This document shows, piece after piece, positions 17,217 to 25,804 of a DNA stretch of 64,000 bases. The notes under the pieces were generated by a model. The model was given only the letters and a program-made list of their open reading frames with translations. It was not told the DNA's origin and did no database searches. Origin of the DNA: Egibacter rhizosphaerae (GTDB lineage: Bacteria > Actinomycetota > Nitriliruptoria > Euzebyales > Egibacteraceae); NCBI RefSeq assembly GCF_004322855.1, contig NZ_CP036402.1, positions 4,372,001 to 4,436,000 of the forward strand. Direction: 5' to 3'. Made by a program: the position numbers and the translations under genes. Positions within the stretch are counted from its first letter, which is position 1; each line of letters opens with the position of its first letter.

Positions 17217-19226
17217 TCAACGGTCGCTGGCCCCCGAGACGAGCGTGCGGGCGGCGCCGGCGACCCGTTCGGGCGTGAACCCGAAGTGCGCGAACACGTC
17301 GCCGGCGGGCGCCGACGCGCCGAACTGGTCGAGCGCGACGTGGGCGTCGGCCCAGCGGCTCCACCCGAAGCTCGTAGCGGCCTCGACCGACAACGTCGGC
17401 AGTCCGCTCGGCAGCACGGCCTCGCGCTCGTGCGCGTCGCGTTCGGCGAACCGCTTCCAGGATGGCATGGACACCACGATCGCCGAGACGCCGTCCCCGG
17501 CCAGATGGTCCGCAGCGTCGACCGCCAGCGACACCTCGCTGCCGGTCGCGACGAGCGCGAGGTCGGGCGCCGCCGCGTCACGCACGCGATACGCCCCGCG
17601 CGCGACGGCGTCGGCGTCCGTGCCCTCCAGGACGGGCAAGCCCTGGCGGGTCAAGGCGAGCGCCGTGGGCCCGTCCGACCGTTCGAGGGCGCACCGCCAG
17701 GCCCCGACCGTCTCGGTCGCGTCGGCCGGGCGGATGACGTCGACGTTGGGGATGGCGCGCACGGCCGCGAGGTGCTCGACCGGTTGGTGCGTGGGGCCGT
17801 CCTCGCCCAGGCCGATCGAGTCGTGGGTGAACACGAGCACGGTCGGCTGGTGCATCAGGGCGGCCAGCCGCAGGCTCGGGCGCAGGTAGTCGCTGAAGAT
17901 GAGGAACGTGCCGCCGAACGGGCGCAGGCCACCGTGCAGGCAGAGGCCGTTCAGCGTCGCGGCCATGCCGTGCTCGCGGACCCCGAAGTGCAGGTTGCGC
18001 CCGGTGTAGTCGTGGCGGGCGACGTCGCCGCCGTCGGCGATCGTGGTGTTGTTGCTGGCGGCCAGGTCCGCCGACCCCCCGACGAGCTCGGGCACGCGGG
18101 GGGCGAGGGCGTTGATGACCTGCTCGCTCGCCTTGCGGGTCGCGAGCTTCTGTCCGGTCTCGAAGCTCGGCAGGTCCTCGTGCCAGCCCTCGGGCAGGCG
18201 ACCGGCCAGCACGCGATCGAGCTCGTCCGCAGACTCCGGGTGTGCCGCCCGGTAGGCCTCGACCGCGGCGTCCCACTCGCGGCGCAGGGCTCCACCGCGC
18301 GGGCGCTGGTCGGCGTGCGCGTACACCTCGTCGGGTACCTCGAACGGCCCGTGCGGCCAGCCGAGCGTCTCCTTCGCCGCGGCGATCTCGTCGGCCCCCA
18401 ACGGCGAGCCGTGCGCCGCTGCCGTTCCCTGCTTGCCCGGGGCCGGCCACCCGATGACGGTCGGCACCCGCACCAGCGTGGGCGCCCCCTCGTTGGCGAA
18501 CGCTTGCCCGATCGCGCGGTCGAGCGCGCCCGGATCCTCGACGTCGTCGCACGAGAGCGTGTGCCAGCCGTACGCCGCGAAGCGGGCCAGGACGTCCTCG
18601 GTGACGAAGGTCTTCTCGGTGGACCCGTCGATCGTGATGCCGTTGTCGTCCCAGAAGACCACGAGGCGGTCGAGGCCGAGATGGCCCGCCAGGCTCGCCG
18701 CCTCCGCCGCGACGCCCTCCATCAGGTCACCGTCGCTCGCGATCACGACCGTGCGATGGTCGATGACGGTGTGGCCGGGCTGGTTGAACCGGGCGGCGAG
18801 TAGCCGCTCCGCCAGCGCCATGCCGACCGCGTTGCCGAAGCCTTGACCCAGCGGCCCCGTGGTCGTCTCCACCCCGGGGGCGTCGCCGTACTCCGGGTGT
18901 CCCGGCGTCATCGACCCCAACTGGCGGAAGCGCTGCAGCTCCTCGAGCGGGAGTTCGTACCCCGTGAGGTGCAGCAACCCGTACAGCAGCATCGACGCGT
19001 GGCCCGCCGACAGCACGAGGCGGTCGCGGTCGGGCCACGCGGGGTCGGCGGGATCGTGGGCCAGCCAGCGCGTTCCGAGCGTGTACGCCAACGGCGCCAG
19101 ACCCAGCGGCGCGCCGGGATGGCCCGACTGCGCGTTCTCGACCGCGTCCATGGCCAACGCGCGCAGGGCGGTGATCGCGACCGCGTCGAGCTCGGTCGCG
19201 GGTTGGGGTTCGACCGTCGTGCTCAC
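17217..19226 (-). CDS. tkt: Transketolase
   Basis: A 669-residue thiamine-diphosphate enzyme exchanging two-carbon units between sugar phosphates. The N-terminal domain has ENAQSGHPGAPLGLAPLAY near 25, the ThDP/Mg motif SDGDLMEGVAAEAASL near 155 and DDNGITIDG; the Pyr domain has FGVREHGMAATLNGL and LVFTHDSIGLGEDGPTHQP. The GTG at 19226 is chosen: GAGGA lies about 6 nt upstream and the product then has normal family length, whereas the longer frame adds a low-complexity leader. It heads the tkt-tal pair; no zwf, opcA or pgl follows in the window. Confidence 0.95.
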   Translation of the reverse strand: MSTTVEPQPATELDAVAITALRALAMDAVENAQSGHPGAPLGLAPLAYTLGTRWLAHDPADPAWPDRDRLVLSAGHASMLLYGLLHLTGYELPLEELQRFRQLGSMTPGHPEYGDAPGVETTTGPLGQGFGNAVGMALAERLLAARFNQPGHTVIDHRTVVIASDGDLMEGVAAEAASLAGHLGLDRLVVFWDDNGITIDGSTEKTFVTEDVLARFAAYGWHTLSCDDVEDPGALDRAIGQAFANEGAPTLVRVPTVIGWPAPGKQGTAAAHGSPLGADEIAAAKETLGWPHGPFEVPDEVYAHADQRPRGGALRREWDAAVEAYRAAHPESADELDRVLAGRLPEGWHEDLPSFETGQKLATRKASEQVINALAPRVPELVGGSADLAASNNTTIADGGDVARHDYTGRNLHFGVREHGMAATLNGLCLHGGLRPFGGTFLIFSDYLRPSLRLAALMHQPTVLVFTHDSIGLGEDGPTHQPVEHLAAVRAIPNVDVIRPADATETVGAWRCALERSDGPTALALTRQGLPVLEGTDADAVARGAYRVRDAAAPDLALVATGSEVSLAVDAADHLAGDGVSAIVVSMPSWKRFAERDAHEREAVLPSGLPTLSVEAATSFGWSRWADAHVALDQFGASAPAGDVFAHFGFTPERVAGAARTLVSGASDR

Positions 19227-19451
19227 CAGCGTCCTCGTTTCGGTCGATTCGGATCGGATCCGGTCGGGATGGACGGCTTCGGGCGGGCGTGCGAACCATG
19301 AGCGGGCTCCGAGGGGTCCCGGGGGGTCCAGCCACGCGCCCGTCGCCGTCGGGGGACCTCCGGGTAAGGATGGCAGCCTGGCTCGCCGCCCCGCAAACGA
19401 GTCCGCTCGCTCCATCAGTGTGGGGGCCGCGGTGTCCGTCCGACGCACGTT

Positions 19452-20315
19452 TCATGCCCGTCCGAGCAGTTCGGCCACGTCGGGGATGACCGCGCGAGTC
19501 GCCACCGCGCAGCGTCGGGCGGTGTTGTCGAGCGTCGAGAAGTCGAGGGTGCGGACGGCCGTGTCGATCCGCGGGCGGATCACGAGGTCCGCTGCGAGCA
19601 GCCGCTCCTCGGCGAAGGCTCGACTGCCGATCTCCACGCCTCGGACGAGTCCCCGAAGCCAGCTGTCGAGCTCCATGTCCTCGAGCGGCCGGTCGGGGTA
19701 GACGGCCACGACGACGTCGGCGCCGAGCTCGCGGGCCACGTCGATGGGGGCGGGATCCGAGAAGGTCCCGTCGAACAGAAGGCCGCCGTCGGCGGCGATG
19801 GGATCGCTCACCCCCGGGAGTGCGGAGGCCGCCAGGGTCGCCGTCGTGAGGTCCCCGCTGCGGATGACGCGGCGCTCGGCGGCCAGCAGGTCCGTGGCGG
19901 TCAGCGCGAGTGGCAGCCGCGTCGCCTCCACCGTCGTCGAGCCGAGCAGCTCGGTGAGCGTGCTGCGCGCGAACGTCTCGTAGCCCTGCCGACCCCACGT
20001 CCACACGCTCGGCGCGAGTTGGCGGGCGCTCCGGAGCACGCCCCGCAGCCGCGCGAAGGGATCGGCCTGCGGGTCGGTCGGCGCCAGGGTGGGCAGTCGG
20101 GACCGGTCCGTCGCCTGCAGTGCCGCTTCCCAGTCCACCCGCGCGGCGAAGATCGACGCGACGACCGCGCCGGTGGAGACACCGACGACGACATCGGGGC
20201 GCAGCCCCGCCCGCTCGAGCGTTCCGAGCGTGCCGGCCTGCCCGAGTCCCCGCACCCCGGCCCCGGTCAGCACCACGCCGAGCCGCCGCCCGGCGGGGTT
20301 CGACGACTGGCTCAT
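19452..20315 (-). CDS. Patatin-like phospholipase family protein
   Basis: A 287-residue serine acyl hydrolase of the RssA/NTE type. The oxyanion loop GAGVRGLGQ (about 18-26), the nucleophile elbow GVSTG with Ser47 and the second dyad member in LLFDGTFSDPAPIDVAREL near 175 are present; the usual DGG is DGT here. Such proteins release fatty acids from membrane lipids or act on unknown esters in the cytoplasm. No signal peptide is seen. Start uncertain: ATG at 20315 or a GTG three codons upstream, neither with a strong ribosome site. It is divergent from ctaB, 249 nt apart. Confidence 0.88.
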   Translation of the reverse strand: MSQSSNPAGRRLGVVLTGAGVRGLGQAGTLGTLERAGLRPDVVVGVSTGAVVASIFAARVDWEAALQATDRSRLPTLAPTDPQADPFARLRGVLRSARQLAPSVWTWGRQGYETFARSTLTELLGSTTVEATRLPLALTATDLLAAERRVIRSGDLTTATLAASALPGVSDPIAADGGLLFDGTFSDPAPIDVARELGADVVVAVYPDRPLEDMELDSWLRGLVRGVEIGSRAFAEERLLAADLVIRPRIDTAVRTLDFSTLDNTARRCAVATRAVIPDVAELLGRA

Positions 20316-20564
20316 GGCTCGCACGGAGCGCGGTCGGAATTCATCCCCGCATAGTGGCGTCCGTCGGCGGGTCGAGCCACCGGATCGCCCGGACTAGACT
20401 CGTCGGCGACGCCCGTGACGCGTCGAGCCTTCCGCGCGCGGAGCCCGTGCCGGCCGCCAACCAACCGGAGCCGTGGTGTCCCCGAATCGCCGCCCAGGCC
20501 CCCGTCCCCTCGCCGGTCATCGGTGCCGTCGGGCCAGTCGTCGAGACGGATCGTGGGGTGCTCG

Positions 20565-21467
20565 ATGACCGCGATCGCGAGCGACGCACCCCCAATAGGG
20601 GGCCGGGAGCTGGCGCGGGCGTACCTCGCGCTCACCAAGCCGCGGATCATCGAGCTGCTGCTCGTCACGACGGTGCCCGCGATGCTCGTCGCCGAGCGCG
20701 GGTGGCCGGGCACCGGGCTGGTGCTGGCCACGCTGGTCGGTGGGGCGCTCGCGGCGGGCAGCGCGAACACCTTCAACTGCTACGTGGATCGCGACATCGA
20801 CCGGCGGATGCCGCGCACCGCCGAGCGTCCGACGGCCACGGCGCGGATCACGCCGAACCAAGCCCTGCGCTTCGGCATCCTGCTCGGACTGGCCTCCGTG
20901 GCCTGGTTCGTGGCGACCGTTCACCTGCTCGCGGCCACCCTCGCCCTGGGCGCGATCCTCTTCTACGTGTTCGTCTACACGATCGCGCTGAAGCGTCGCA
21001 CGGCGCAGAACATCGTCATCGGCGGCGCGGCCGGGTGCATGCCGGTGCTCATCGGCTGGTCGGCGGTCACCGGGTCGGTCGAGCTGCCCGCCCTGGTGAT
21101 GTTCGCCATCGTGTTCTACTGGACGCCGCCGCACTTCTGGGCCCTGGCCCTGCGCCACCGCGAGGAGTACGCGGCGGCCGGGGTCCCGATGCTCCCGGTG
21201 GTCGCGTCGAGTCGTGAGACCACGCGTCAGATCCTGCTCTACACGGTGATGACCGTGTGCGTCACGCTCATGTTCGGTGCGGCCGCGCAGCTCGGATGGC
21301 TCTACATGGGGGCCTCCGTGGTGCTCGGCGGTTGGTTCCTCTGGTCAGCGTGGCGGTTGCATCGGGCGCCCGACCGAGATGGCGCCATGCGCCTGTTCAA
21401 GGTCTCGATGCAGTACCTGGCGCTGCTGTTCGTCGTCATGGGCGTGGACGCGGTCGTCATTGTGTGA
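20565..21467 (+). CDS. ctaB: Protoheme IX farnesyltransferase (heme O synthase)
   Basis: A 300-residue integral membrane UbiA-superfamily prenyltransferase that adds a farnesyl group to heme b, giving heme O for terminal oxidases. The prenyl-diphosphate/Mg site NTFNCYVDRDIDRRMPRT (Asn71, Asp75, Asp79) and the C-terminal second site region FYWTPPHFWALALRHREEY near 185 are diagnostic; about eight to nine hydrophobic helices are visible. The ATG at 20565 is preceded by GGGGTG at 6 nt; the longer upstream frame is Arg/Pro-rich and unlike the family. No ctaA or cytochrome oxidase genes are adjacent. Confidence 0.95.
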   Translation: MTAIASDAPPIGGRELARAYLALTKPRIIELLLVTTVPAMLVAERGWPGTGLVLATLVGGALAAGSANTFNCYVDRDIDRRMPRTAERPTATARITPNQALRFGILLGLASVAWFVATVHLLAATLALGAILFYVFVYTIALKRRTAQNIVIGGAAGCMPVLIGWSAVTGSVELPALVMFAIVFYWTPPHFWALALRHREEYAAAGVPMLPVVASSRETTRQILLYTVMTVCVTLMFGAAAQLGWLYMGASVVLGGWFLWSAWRLHRAPDRDGAMRLFKVSMQYLALLFVVMGVDAVVIV

Positions 21468-21495
21468 CGCCGTCCGTCTAACCGGCACGGCGGAC

Positions 21496-21963
21496 TCACC
21501 GGGGGCCCCGGCGGACCTCGCGCGCCGCGGCCGCCGCGTCCCCTCGCGGATTCGCGAGGAGGTCCACCCAGAGCCACAACTGCTTCGACAGCGGGTAGAA
21601 CCCGATCGGCAGTCCGATCATGAGCCCGACACCGCCGACGAGGAACAGCATCCAGGGCGGGTCCGGCCACGTGAGCAACAGGCCCCCGATGAAGAAGGCG
21701 AAGAAGCCGGCCTGCGCGGCACCGATGTTCACGATCATGGCGCCGACCCAGTACCCCTCCTCACGCTCGAAGGGCATCGCGCAGGTCGGGCAGCGATCCC
21801 GAAGCTCGAACCAGCCCGAGAACACGCCGCCGCCCCCGCAGACCAGGCATCGGCGCCGCAACGCGCGGGCGAGCATCCGCATCGGTCCGGCGGGCAGCGG
21901 CGCTCGCGGATCCGACCGGGGCGATCTCCCGGGATCGTTCGCGCCGCTCGATGAGGAAGCCAT
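21496..21963 (-). CDS. DUF983 domain membrane protein with zinc-ribbon
   Basis: A 155-residue DUF983 protein. After a polar N-terminus (about 1-28), CLVCGGGG and CPTCAMPF supply two CxxC knuckles for a zinc ribbon, then EREEGYWVGAMIVN leads into two or three transmembrane helices (about 75-135) ending FYPLSKQLWLWVDLLANP. Function is not established; family members often lie near cytochrome oxidase or heme genes, and here it is convergent with ctaB, 28 nt apart. The start at 21963 is the first ATG that keeps the product near family length; its AGGA is rather distant (about 12 nt). A second DUF983-like gene is at 52123-52569. Confidence 0.8.
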   Translation of the reverse strand: MASSSSGANDPGRSPRSDPRAPLPAGPMRMLARALRRRCLVCGGGGVFSGWFELRDRCPTCAMPFEREEGYWVGAMIVNIGAAQAGFFAFFIGGLLLTWPDPPWMLFLVGGVGLMIGLPIGFYPLSKQLWLWVDLLANPRGDAAAAAREVRRGPR

Positions 21964-22159
21964 GCGGACTCGGTTCCTGTGGCTCACGTCGGGCGCCCGT
22001 CCGCGGCCGGTGGGCGGCCGTGGATGCGGGGACGTGGGTCGCGCGGGGGCGGGACCGTCGGCCCGTTCCGCGGCGGGATCGGTGGGATACTTGTCTCCAG
22101 GTTGGCGCTTGGCAACGCCTCCCGCCGAGGCCACCACGACCGAACGAGAGGAGCCGGCC

Positions 22160-22591
22160 ATGCGCGTGCGCGAGTGGATGAGTCCCGACCCGGTGGCGGT
22201 CTCCCCGACGACCCCCATCGGTGAGGCCCGTCGGCTCATGCGGTACTACGGCGTTCGCCACCTACCGGTGGTCGCCGAGGACGGGCTGATCGGGATCGTC
22301 AGCGACCGGGACGTGCGCATCGACGATCGGGCCCTCGACGAGGTGGCGGCGCTGGAGCGGCTCGGCGAAGCGAAGGGCGAGGACACCGGGGTCGAGGCCG
22401 TCATGACCACGCGGGTCCACACGATCGCGCCCAACGAGGGCCTTCAGGCCGCGACCCGGACGATGCTCTCGCACCGGGTCAGCGCGCTGCCCGTGGTCGA
22501 TGAGGACCGCCACCTGGTCGGGATCGTCACGACGACCGACTGCCTGCTGGGCAACCTCTCGACCGAGGAGCCGCTGGCCAGCGAGGGCTGA
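22160..22591 (+). CDS. CBS-domain-pair protein
   Basis: A 143-residue protein consisting only of two CBS motifs (a Bateman module). CBS1 runs about 1-60 (MSPDPVAVSPTTPIGEARRL, YGVRHLPVVAEDGLIGIVSD) and CBS2 about 78-135 (MTTRVHTIAPNEGLQAATR, HRVSALPVVDEDRHLVGIV). Such modules bind adenine nucleotides and act as energy sensors or regulators of partners. GAGGAG lies 7 nt before the ATG. It is divergent from the DUF983 gene and ends 27 nt before the convergent response-regulator gene. The partner is unknown. Confidence 0.9.
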   Translation: MRVREWMSPDPVAVSPTTPIGEARRLMRYYGVRHLPVVAEDGLIGIVSDRDVRIDDRALDEVAALERLGEAKGEDTGVEAVMTTRVHTIAPNEGLQAATRTMLSHRVSALPVVDEDRHLVGIVTTTDCLLGNLSTEEPLASEG

Positions 22592-22618
22592 CCCGCGCGG
22601 GCGTCGCGCCGCGGTCGC

Positions 22619-23269
22619 CTAGTTCTTGCGGTCGTCGTTCGAGCGACGCTCGGCGAGGTACGCGGCCGCCTCGGCCCGCCGGGAGACCTGGAGCTTCGAC
22701 AGGATCGTCGAGACGTAGTTCTTCACCGTCTTCTCGGCGAGGTGGATCTGCTCGCCAATCTCGCGGTTCGTGCGGCCCTCGGCGATCATCTCGAGGATGC
22801 GGGCTTCGGTGGGGGTGAGGCGAGCCAACCGGGGATCCTCGTTGCCCTGCGGGTTGCGGACCCGATCGAGCACCCGGGCGGTCACCGCCGGGTCGAGCAG
22901 CGACTCGCCCTTGCCGACCCGGCGGATGCCGTCGACCAGTTCGGACCCGCGGATCTGCTTCAGGACGAACCCGGCAGCACCGGCCATGATCGAGTCGAAG
23001 AGGGCCTGATCGTCCGAGTACGACGTGAGCATGAGCACCGACATCCAGGGGTTCTCGGCGCGGATGTCGCGGCACGCCAGGACCCCGGACCGGTCCGGTA
23101 GGCGGACGTCCATCACGATCACGTCCGGCTTGTACGAGCGGGCGCGCAGCACCGACTCGTCCGCGGTGCCGGCCTCGGCCACCACCTCGAGGTCCTCGTG
23201 GGCCTCGATCATGGCGCGTAGGCCCTGGCGCACGACCTCGTGATCGTCCACGAGCATCACCTTCGTCAC
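22619..23269 (-). CDS. LuxR/NarL-family response regulator
   Basis: A 216-residue two-component regulator. The receiver domain (about 1-120) has acidic pocket VDDHE at 8-11, phospho-acceptor Asp54 (VIVMDVRLP) and a Lys near 105; the C-terminal GerE/LuxR helix-turn-helix (about 145-210) has LTPTEARILEMIAEGRTNRE and AEKTVKNYVSTILSKL. The GTG at 23269 is selected by a GGAGG 6 nt upstream. It lies 33 nt downstream of the sensor kinase on the same strand, so the pair is an operon. The layout resembles DevR/DosR-type regulators. Confidence 0.93.
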   Translation of the reverse strand: MTKVMLVDDHEVVRQGLRAMIEAHEDLEVVAEAGTADESVLRARSYKPDVIVMDVRLPDRSGVLACRDIRAENPWMSVLMLTSYSDDQALFDSIMAGAAGFVLKQIRGSELVDGIRRVGKGESLLDPAVTARVLDRVRNPQGNEDPRLARLTPTEARILEMIAEGRTNREIGEQIHLAEKTVKNYVSTILSKLQVSRRAEAAAYLAERRSNDDRKN

Positions 23270-23302
23270 CGCGTCCTCCTCGTGCTGTTCGCGCACGGCG
23301 AG

Positions 23303-24430
23303 CTATGCCGCCGCGTCGGCGAGTTCCAGGGTCAGGGTGACCGTGGCACCGTGCCCCGGGGTGCTGTCGATCGAGAGGGTGCCGCCGATCGAGTCGGCAC
23401 GCTCGTGCATGTTCTCGACCCCGCGGCCTGCTCGCGGTTCCCGCGGGCTGAAGCCGACTCCATCATCGCGGATCTCGAGCACGAACCGCGAGCCCTCGAA
23501 TCGCCCTCGGATGTGCACCTCGCCGGCCCGCGCGTGCTTCGTGGCGTTGGTGAGGGCTTCCCGCGCGATCGCGAGCACGTCGGGTACGTACGTTTCCGAC
23601 AGTCGCGCGTCGAGGTCGCTGGGCAGGTCGAGCTCCGGTCGTGTGAGCGCCTGCACCTCGTGCTCCCGGGCGAGCTCGACGAGGCCGCGGGAGGGCCCGA
23701 GATCGCTCGCGTGACCGGGACGCAGGTGGAAGATCGCGCTGCGCAGCTCACGGATGGCATCGTCCAGCGCGTCGACGGTCTCGTCGATGCGCTCGCGGAC
23801 GCGTTCGGGGTCGGACTCGACGATCGGACGAGCCGCCTCGAGCCGCATCCCGGTGGAGAAGAGGGCTTGGATCACGCTGTCGTGCAGCTCGCGGGCCATG
23901 CGCTCGCGCTCGTCGGCGACCGCGACGGATTGCAGCTGGTCGGACAGGAGCGCGTTGTCGATCGCTGCACCGGCCTGGGCCGAGAGGGCCATCAGGAGTT
24001 GCTCGTCCTCGTCGTCGAAGCCACCGGGCTTCTCGGTGAGGTAGAGGTTGCCGTAGATGCGGCCACGGGAGCGCACGGGGGCGCCGAGGAAGGTCGTCAT
24101 CTCGGGGTGGTTCGGCGGGAAGCCGTACGAGCTCGGGTGCTCGCGAATGTCGTCGAGCCGGATGATCCGCGGCTCGCGGATCAGGAGCCCGAGCACGCCC
24201 TTGCCAGTGGGGTAGTGACCGATCAGCTCGATGGTCTCGGCGTCGATGCCGACGGTGAGGAAGCGCGAGATGTTGCCGTCCTCACCGAGCACACCGAGGG
24301 CGGCGTACTGGGCGCCCGTCACGTCCCGAGCCAACTCGACGATCCGCCCGAGCACCCGCTCGAGCGAGAGCTCCCCAGCCAACGCCGAGGCGGCGTCGGC
24401 GATTCCCTTGAGGCGGTCGGGTGTTTCCAC
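23303..24430 (-). CDS. GAF-domain sensor histidine kinase, DevS-like
   Basis: A 375-residue cytoplasmic kinase with one GAF domain (about 20-165), a HisKA_3 dimerisation helix with phospho-acceptor His183 (RELHDSVIQALFS) and a HATPase_c domain (NATKHA near 293, DDGVGF near 318, GRGVENMHERA near 334). The GAF sequence (GVLGEDGNISRFLTVGID, FPPNHPEMTTFLGAPVR, GNLYLTEK) closely follows the DevS/DosS/DosT group, which in mycobacteria sense O2, NO and CO or redox through heme; those have two GAF domains, this one has one. Whether heme binds is untested. It starts with GTG and is followed by its response regulator. Confidence 0.9.
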   Translation of the reverse strand: METPDRLKGIADAASALAGELSLERVLGRIVELARDVTGAQYAALGVLGEDGNISRFLTVGIDAETIELIGHYPTGKGVLGLLIREPRIIRLDDIREHPSSYGFPPNHPEMTTFLGAPVRSRGRIYGNLYLTEKPGGFDDEDEQLLMALSAQAGAAIDNALLSDQLQSVAVADERERMARELHDSVIQALFSTGMRLEAARPIVESDPERVRERIDETVDALDDAIRELRSAIFHLRPGHASDLGPSRGLVELAREHEVQALTRPELDLPSDLDARLSETYVPDVLAIAREALTNATKHARAGEVHIRGRFEGSRFVLEIRDDGVGFSPREPRAGRGVENMHERADSIGGTLSIDSTPGHGATVTLTLELADAAA

Positions 24431-24519
24431 GGCGATCGTAGCCTAACGGCCGCGGCGGGCACGCTCCGAACAGCCGGTCGGGGGTGTTCGTCGACTGCCG
24501 GAGAGCGCCAGCGGCGCCA

Positions 24520-24831
24520 CTACGCGCGCATCATGCGCCGTCCGGTGATCCTCGACGGCAACACGCGCACGTAGTGGTCGCGATCGCCGGGCGCCCACGG
24601 ACGCAGCCCGATCGCGCGGACCCGTGCGAGCTCCGAGGGATCGGCGACCTCCTCGGCGGTGCCCTGGACCATGACCGACCATCCGGTCCGCGACGCCATG
24701 TCGAGGTCGTCGACCTGAAAGGTGGCCGGCGGGCGGCTGGCGAGGTGGTCGAGACGCTCGCCGAAGTCGATGCGGATCACGACCGCGCCCTCGAAGAACG
24801 AGAAGTTGACGGGCAGCACCTCGATGTGCGG
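24520..24831 (-). pseudogene. 5'-truncated pyridoxamine-5'-phosphate-oxidase-family gene
   Basis: The frame reads PHIEVLPVNF from 24831, then DFGERLDHLASRPPATFQVD, GWSVMVQGTAEEV and PWAPGDRDHYVRVLPSRITG. This is the C-terminal two thirds of the small flavin/F420-binding split-barrel (PNPOx-like) proteins of actinobacteria, which are normally about 130-145 residues. Directly before PHIEV the frame meets TGA (24832-24834), and the expected N-terminal helix and VGRL strand are not recognisable in any frame upstream. The only internal start (GTG at 24819) lacks a ribosome site and would leave 99 residues. I read it as a decayed gene; a functional short protein is the alternative. Confidence 0.6.
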
Positions 24832-25021
24832 TCACGAGCGTGCCGTCTCGGCGATCGCCGCGCCACCTGTGCGTGTCCTTGAAAGGATGCCCGCACCGTG
24901 CTCGATTGTCGCGGGCCGAACGGCCCGGCGCGTTCGCCCGCTCGCCCCGGCTTCCCGCGGTGGCGTGGATCGTTTCGATCGGTGCCGGCCCGCGGCGCGT
25001 TCCGCGCGCGTTGTGACCGGA

Positions 25022-25804
25022 CTACGGCCGCTCGTCCCACCGGAACAGCGTGCTCGCGGAGGCGATGGCAGCCAGAGCCCATACGGCGAGGATCCCGAGG
25101 GCCCCCCATGCGACCGCCCCTTGTGCCGTTGCGCGGAGGACCCCCGCGAGCGCCGCGGTCGGCAGCGTGGCCGAGAATGCGGCGAGCGGCGCGGGGAGGG
25201 ACGGCGGGGGAATGACCACGCCGCCGAGCAGCAGGAGCGCCAGGAACACGAGGTTGATGAGCGCCAGCGCACGCAAGGCAGGCAGACGCCCGGCTGCGAG
25301 CAGCCCCAGGCCCGCGAACGCGCCGGTCCCGACGACCCATCCGCCGACGGCGGCCAGGGCGGCCCCCACCGTCGGCGTGGGGCGCCATCCGAGCGCGACA
25401 GCCGCGCCGACGAGGAGCACGACCTGCGCGCCCTGGATGGCGAGGACCGCGAGGGCCTTCGCGGCCAGGAGCTCCGACCGGCGCAGCGGTGTCGTGCCGA
25501 GTCGCGCGAGGACTCCGTGGTCACGCTCGAACGCCGTCGAGATGCCGAGCGCGACCATCGCGGAACCCATCGCCGCGATGGCGAGCACGCCGGGGGCGAG
25601 CGCGTCGACCCGTGCATCGGGGCCCGGTGCGACGGGCACGACGGGGACGAGCACGAAGAACACGAGCACGGCCGTGGGGATCACCGCGGTCACCAGGGCG
25701 TTCTCCCCGTTGCGCGCCAGCAGCCGCAGTTCGAGGGCCGCTTGCGCGCGAACCCGCGCGACGGGGCTCGCAGGGCCCGCAGCAGGGTCCTCCGTACTGG
25801 TCAC
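25022..25804 (-). CDS. ABC-2-type transporter permease
   Basis: A 260-residue membrane protein with about six hydrophobic helices (near 32-52, 66-86, 112-135, 142-165, 172-195 and 228-248). It has the ABC-2 layout typical of drug, lipid or polysaccharide exporters, including FERDHGVLARLGTTPLRRSE near 88, the cytoplasmic loop that contacts the ATPase. The GTG start overlaps the stop of the ATPase gene by 4 nt (GTGA), so the two form one exporter. Earlier in-frame sequence is Arg-rich and overlaps the ATPase, so it is excluded. The cargo is unknown. Confidence 0.87.
   Translation of the reverse strand: MTSTEDPAAGPASPVARVRAQAALELRLLARNGENALVTAVIPTAVLVFFVLVPVVPVAPGPDARVDALAPGVLAIAAMGSAMVALGISTAFERDHGVLARLGTTPLRRSELLAAKALAVLAIQGAQVVLLVGAAVALGWRPTPTVGAALAAVGGWVVGTGAFAGLGLLAAGRLPALRALALINLVFLALLLLGGVVIPPPSLPAPLAAFSATLPTAALAGVLRATAQGAVAWGALGILAVWALAAIASASTLFRWDERP

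Noticed and set aside
24528-25388. Minus-strand frames overlapping the truncated PNPOx gene as its missing N-terminus
   Set aside because: Reading the 24832-24930 region in all three frames gave no recognisable VGRL-type N-terminal strand, so a simple frameshift repair is not supported.
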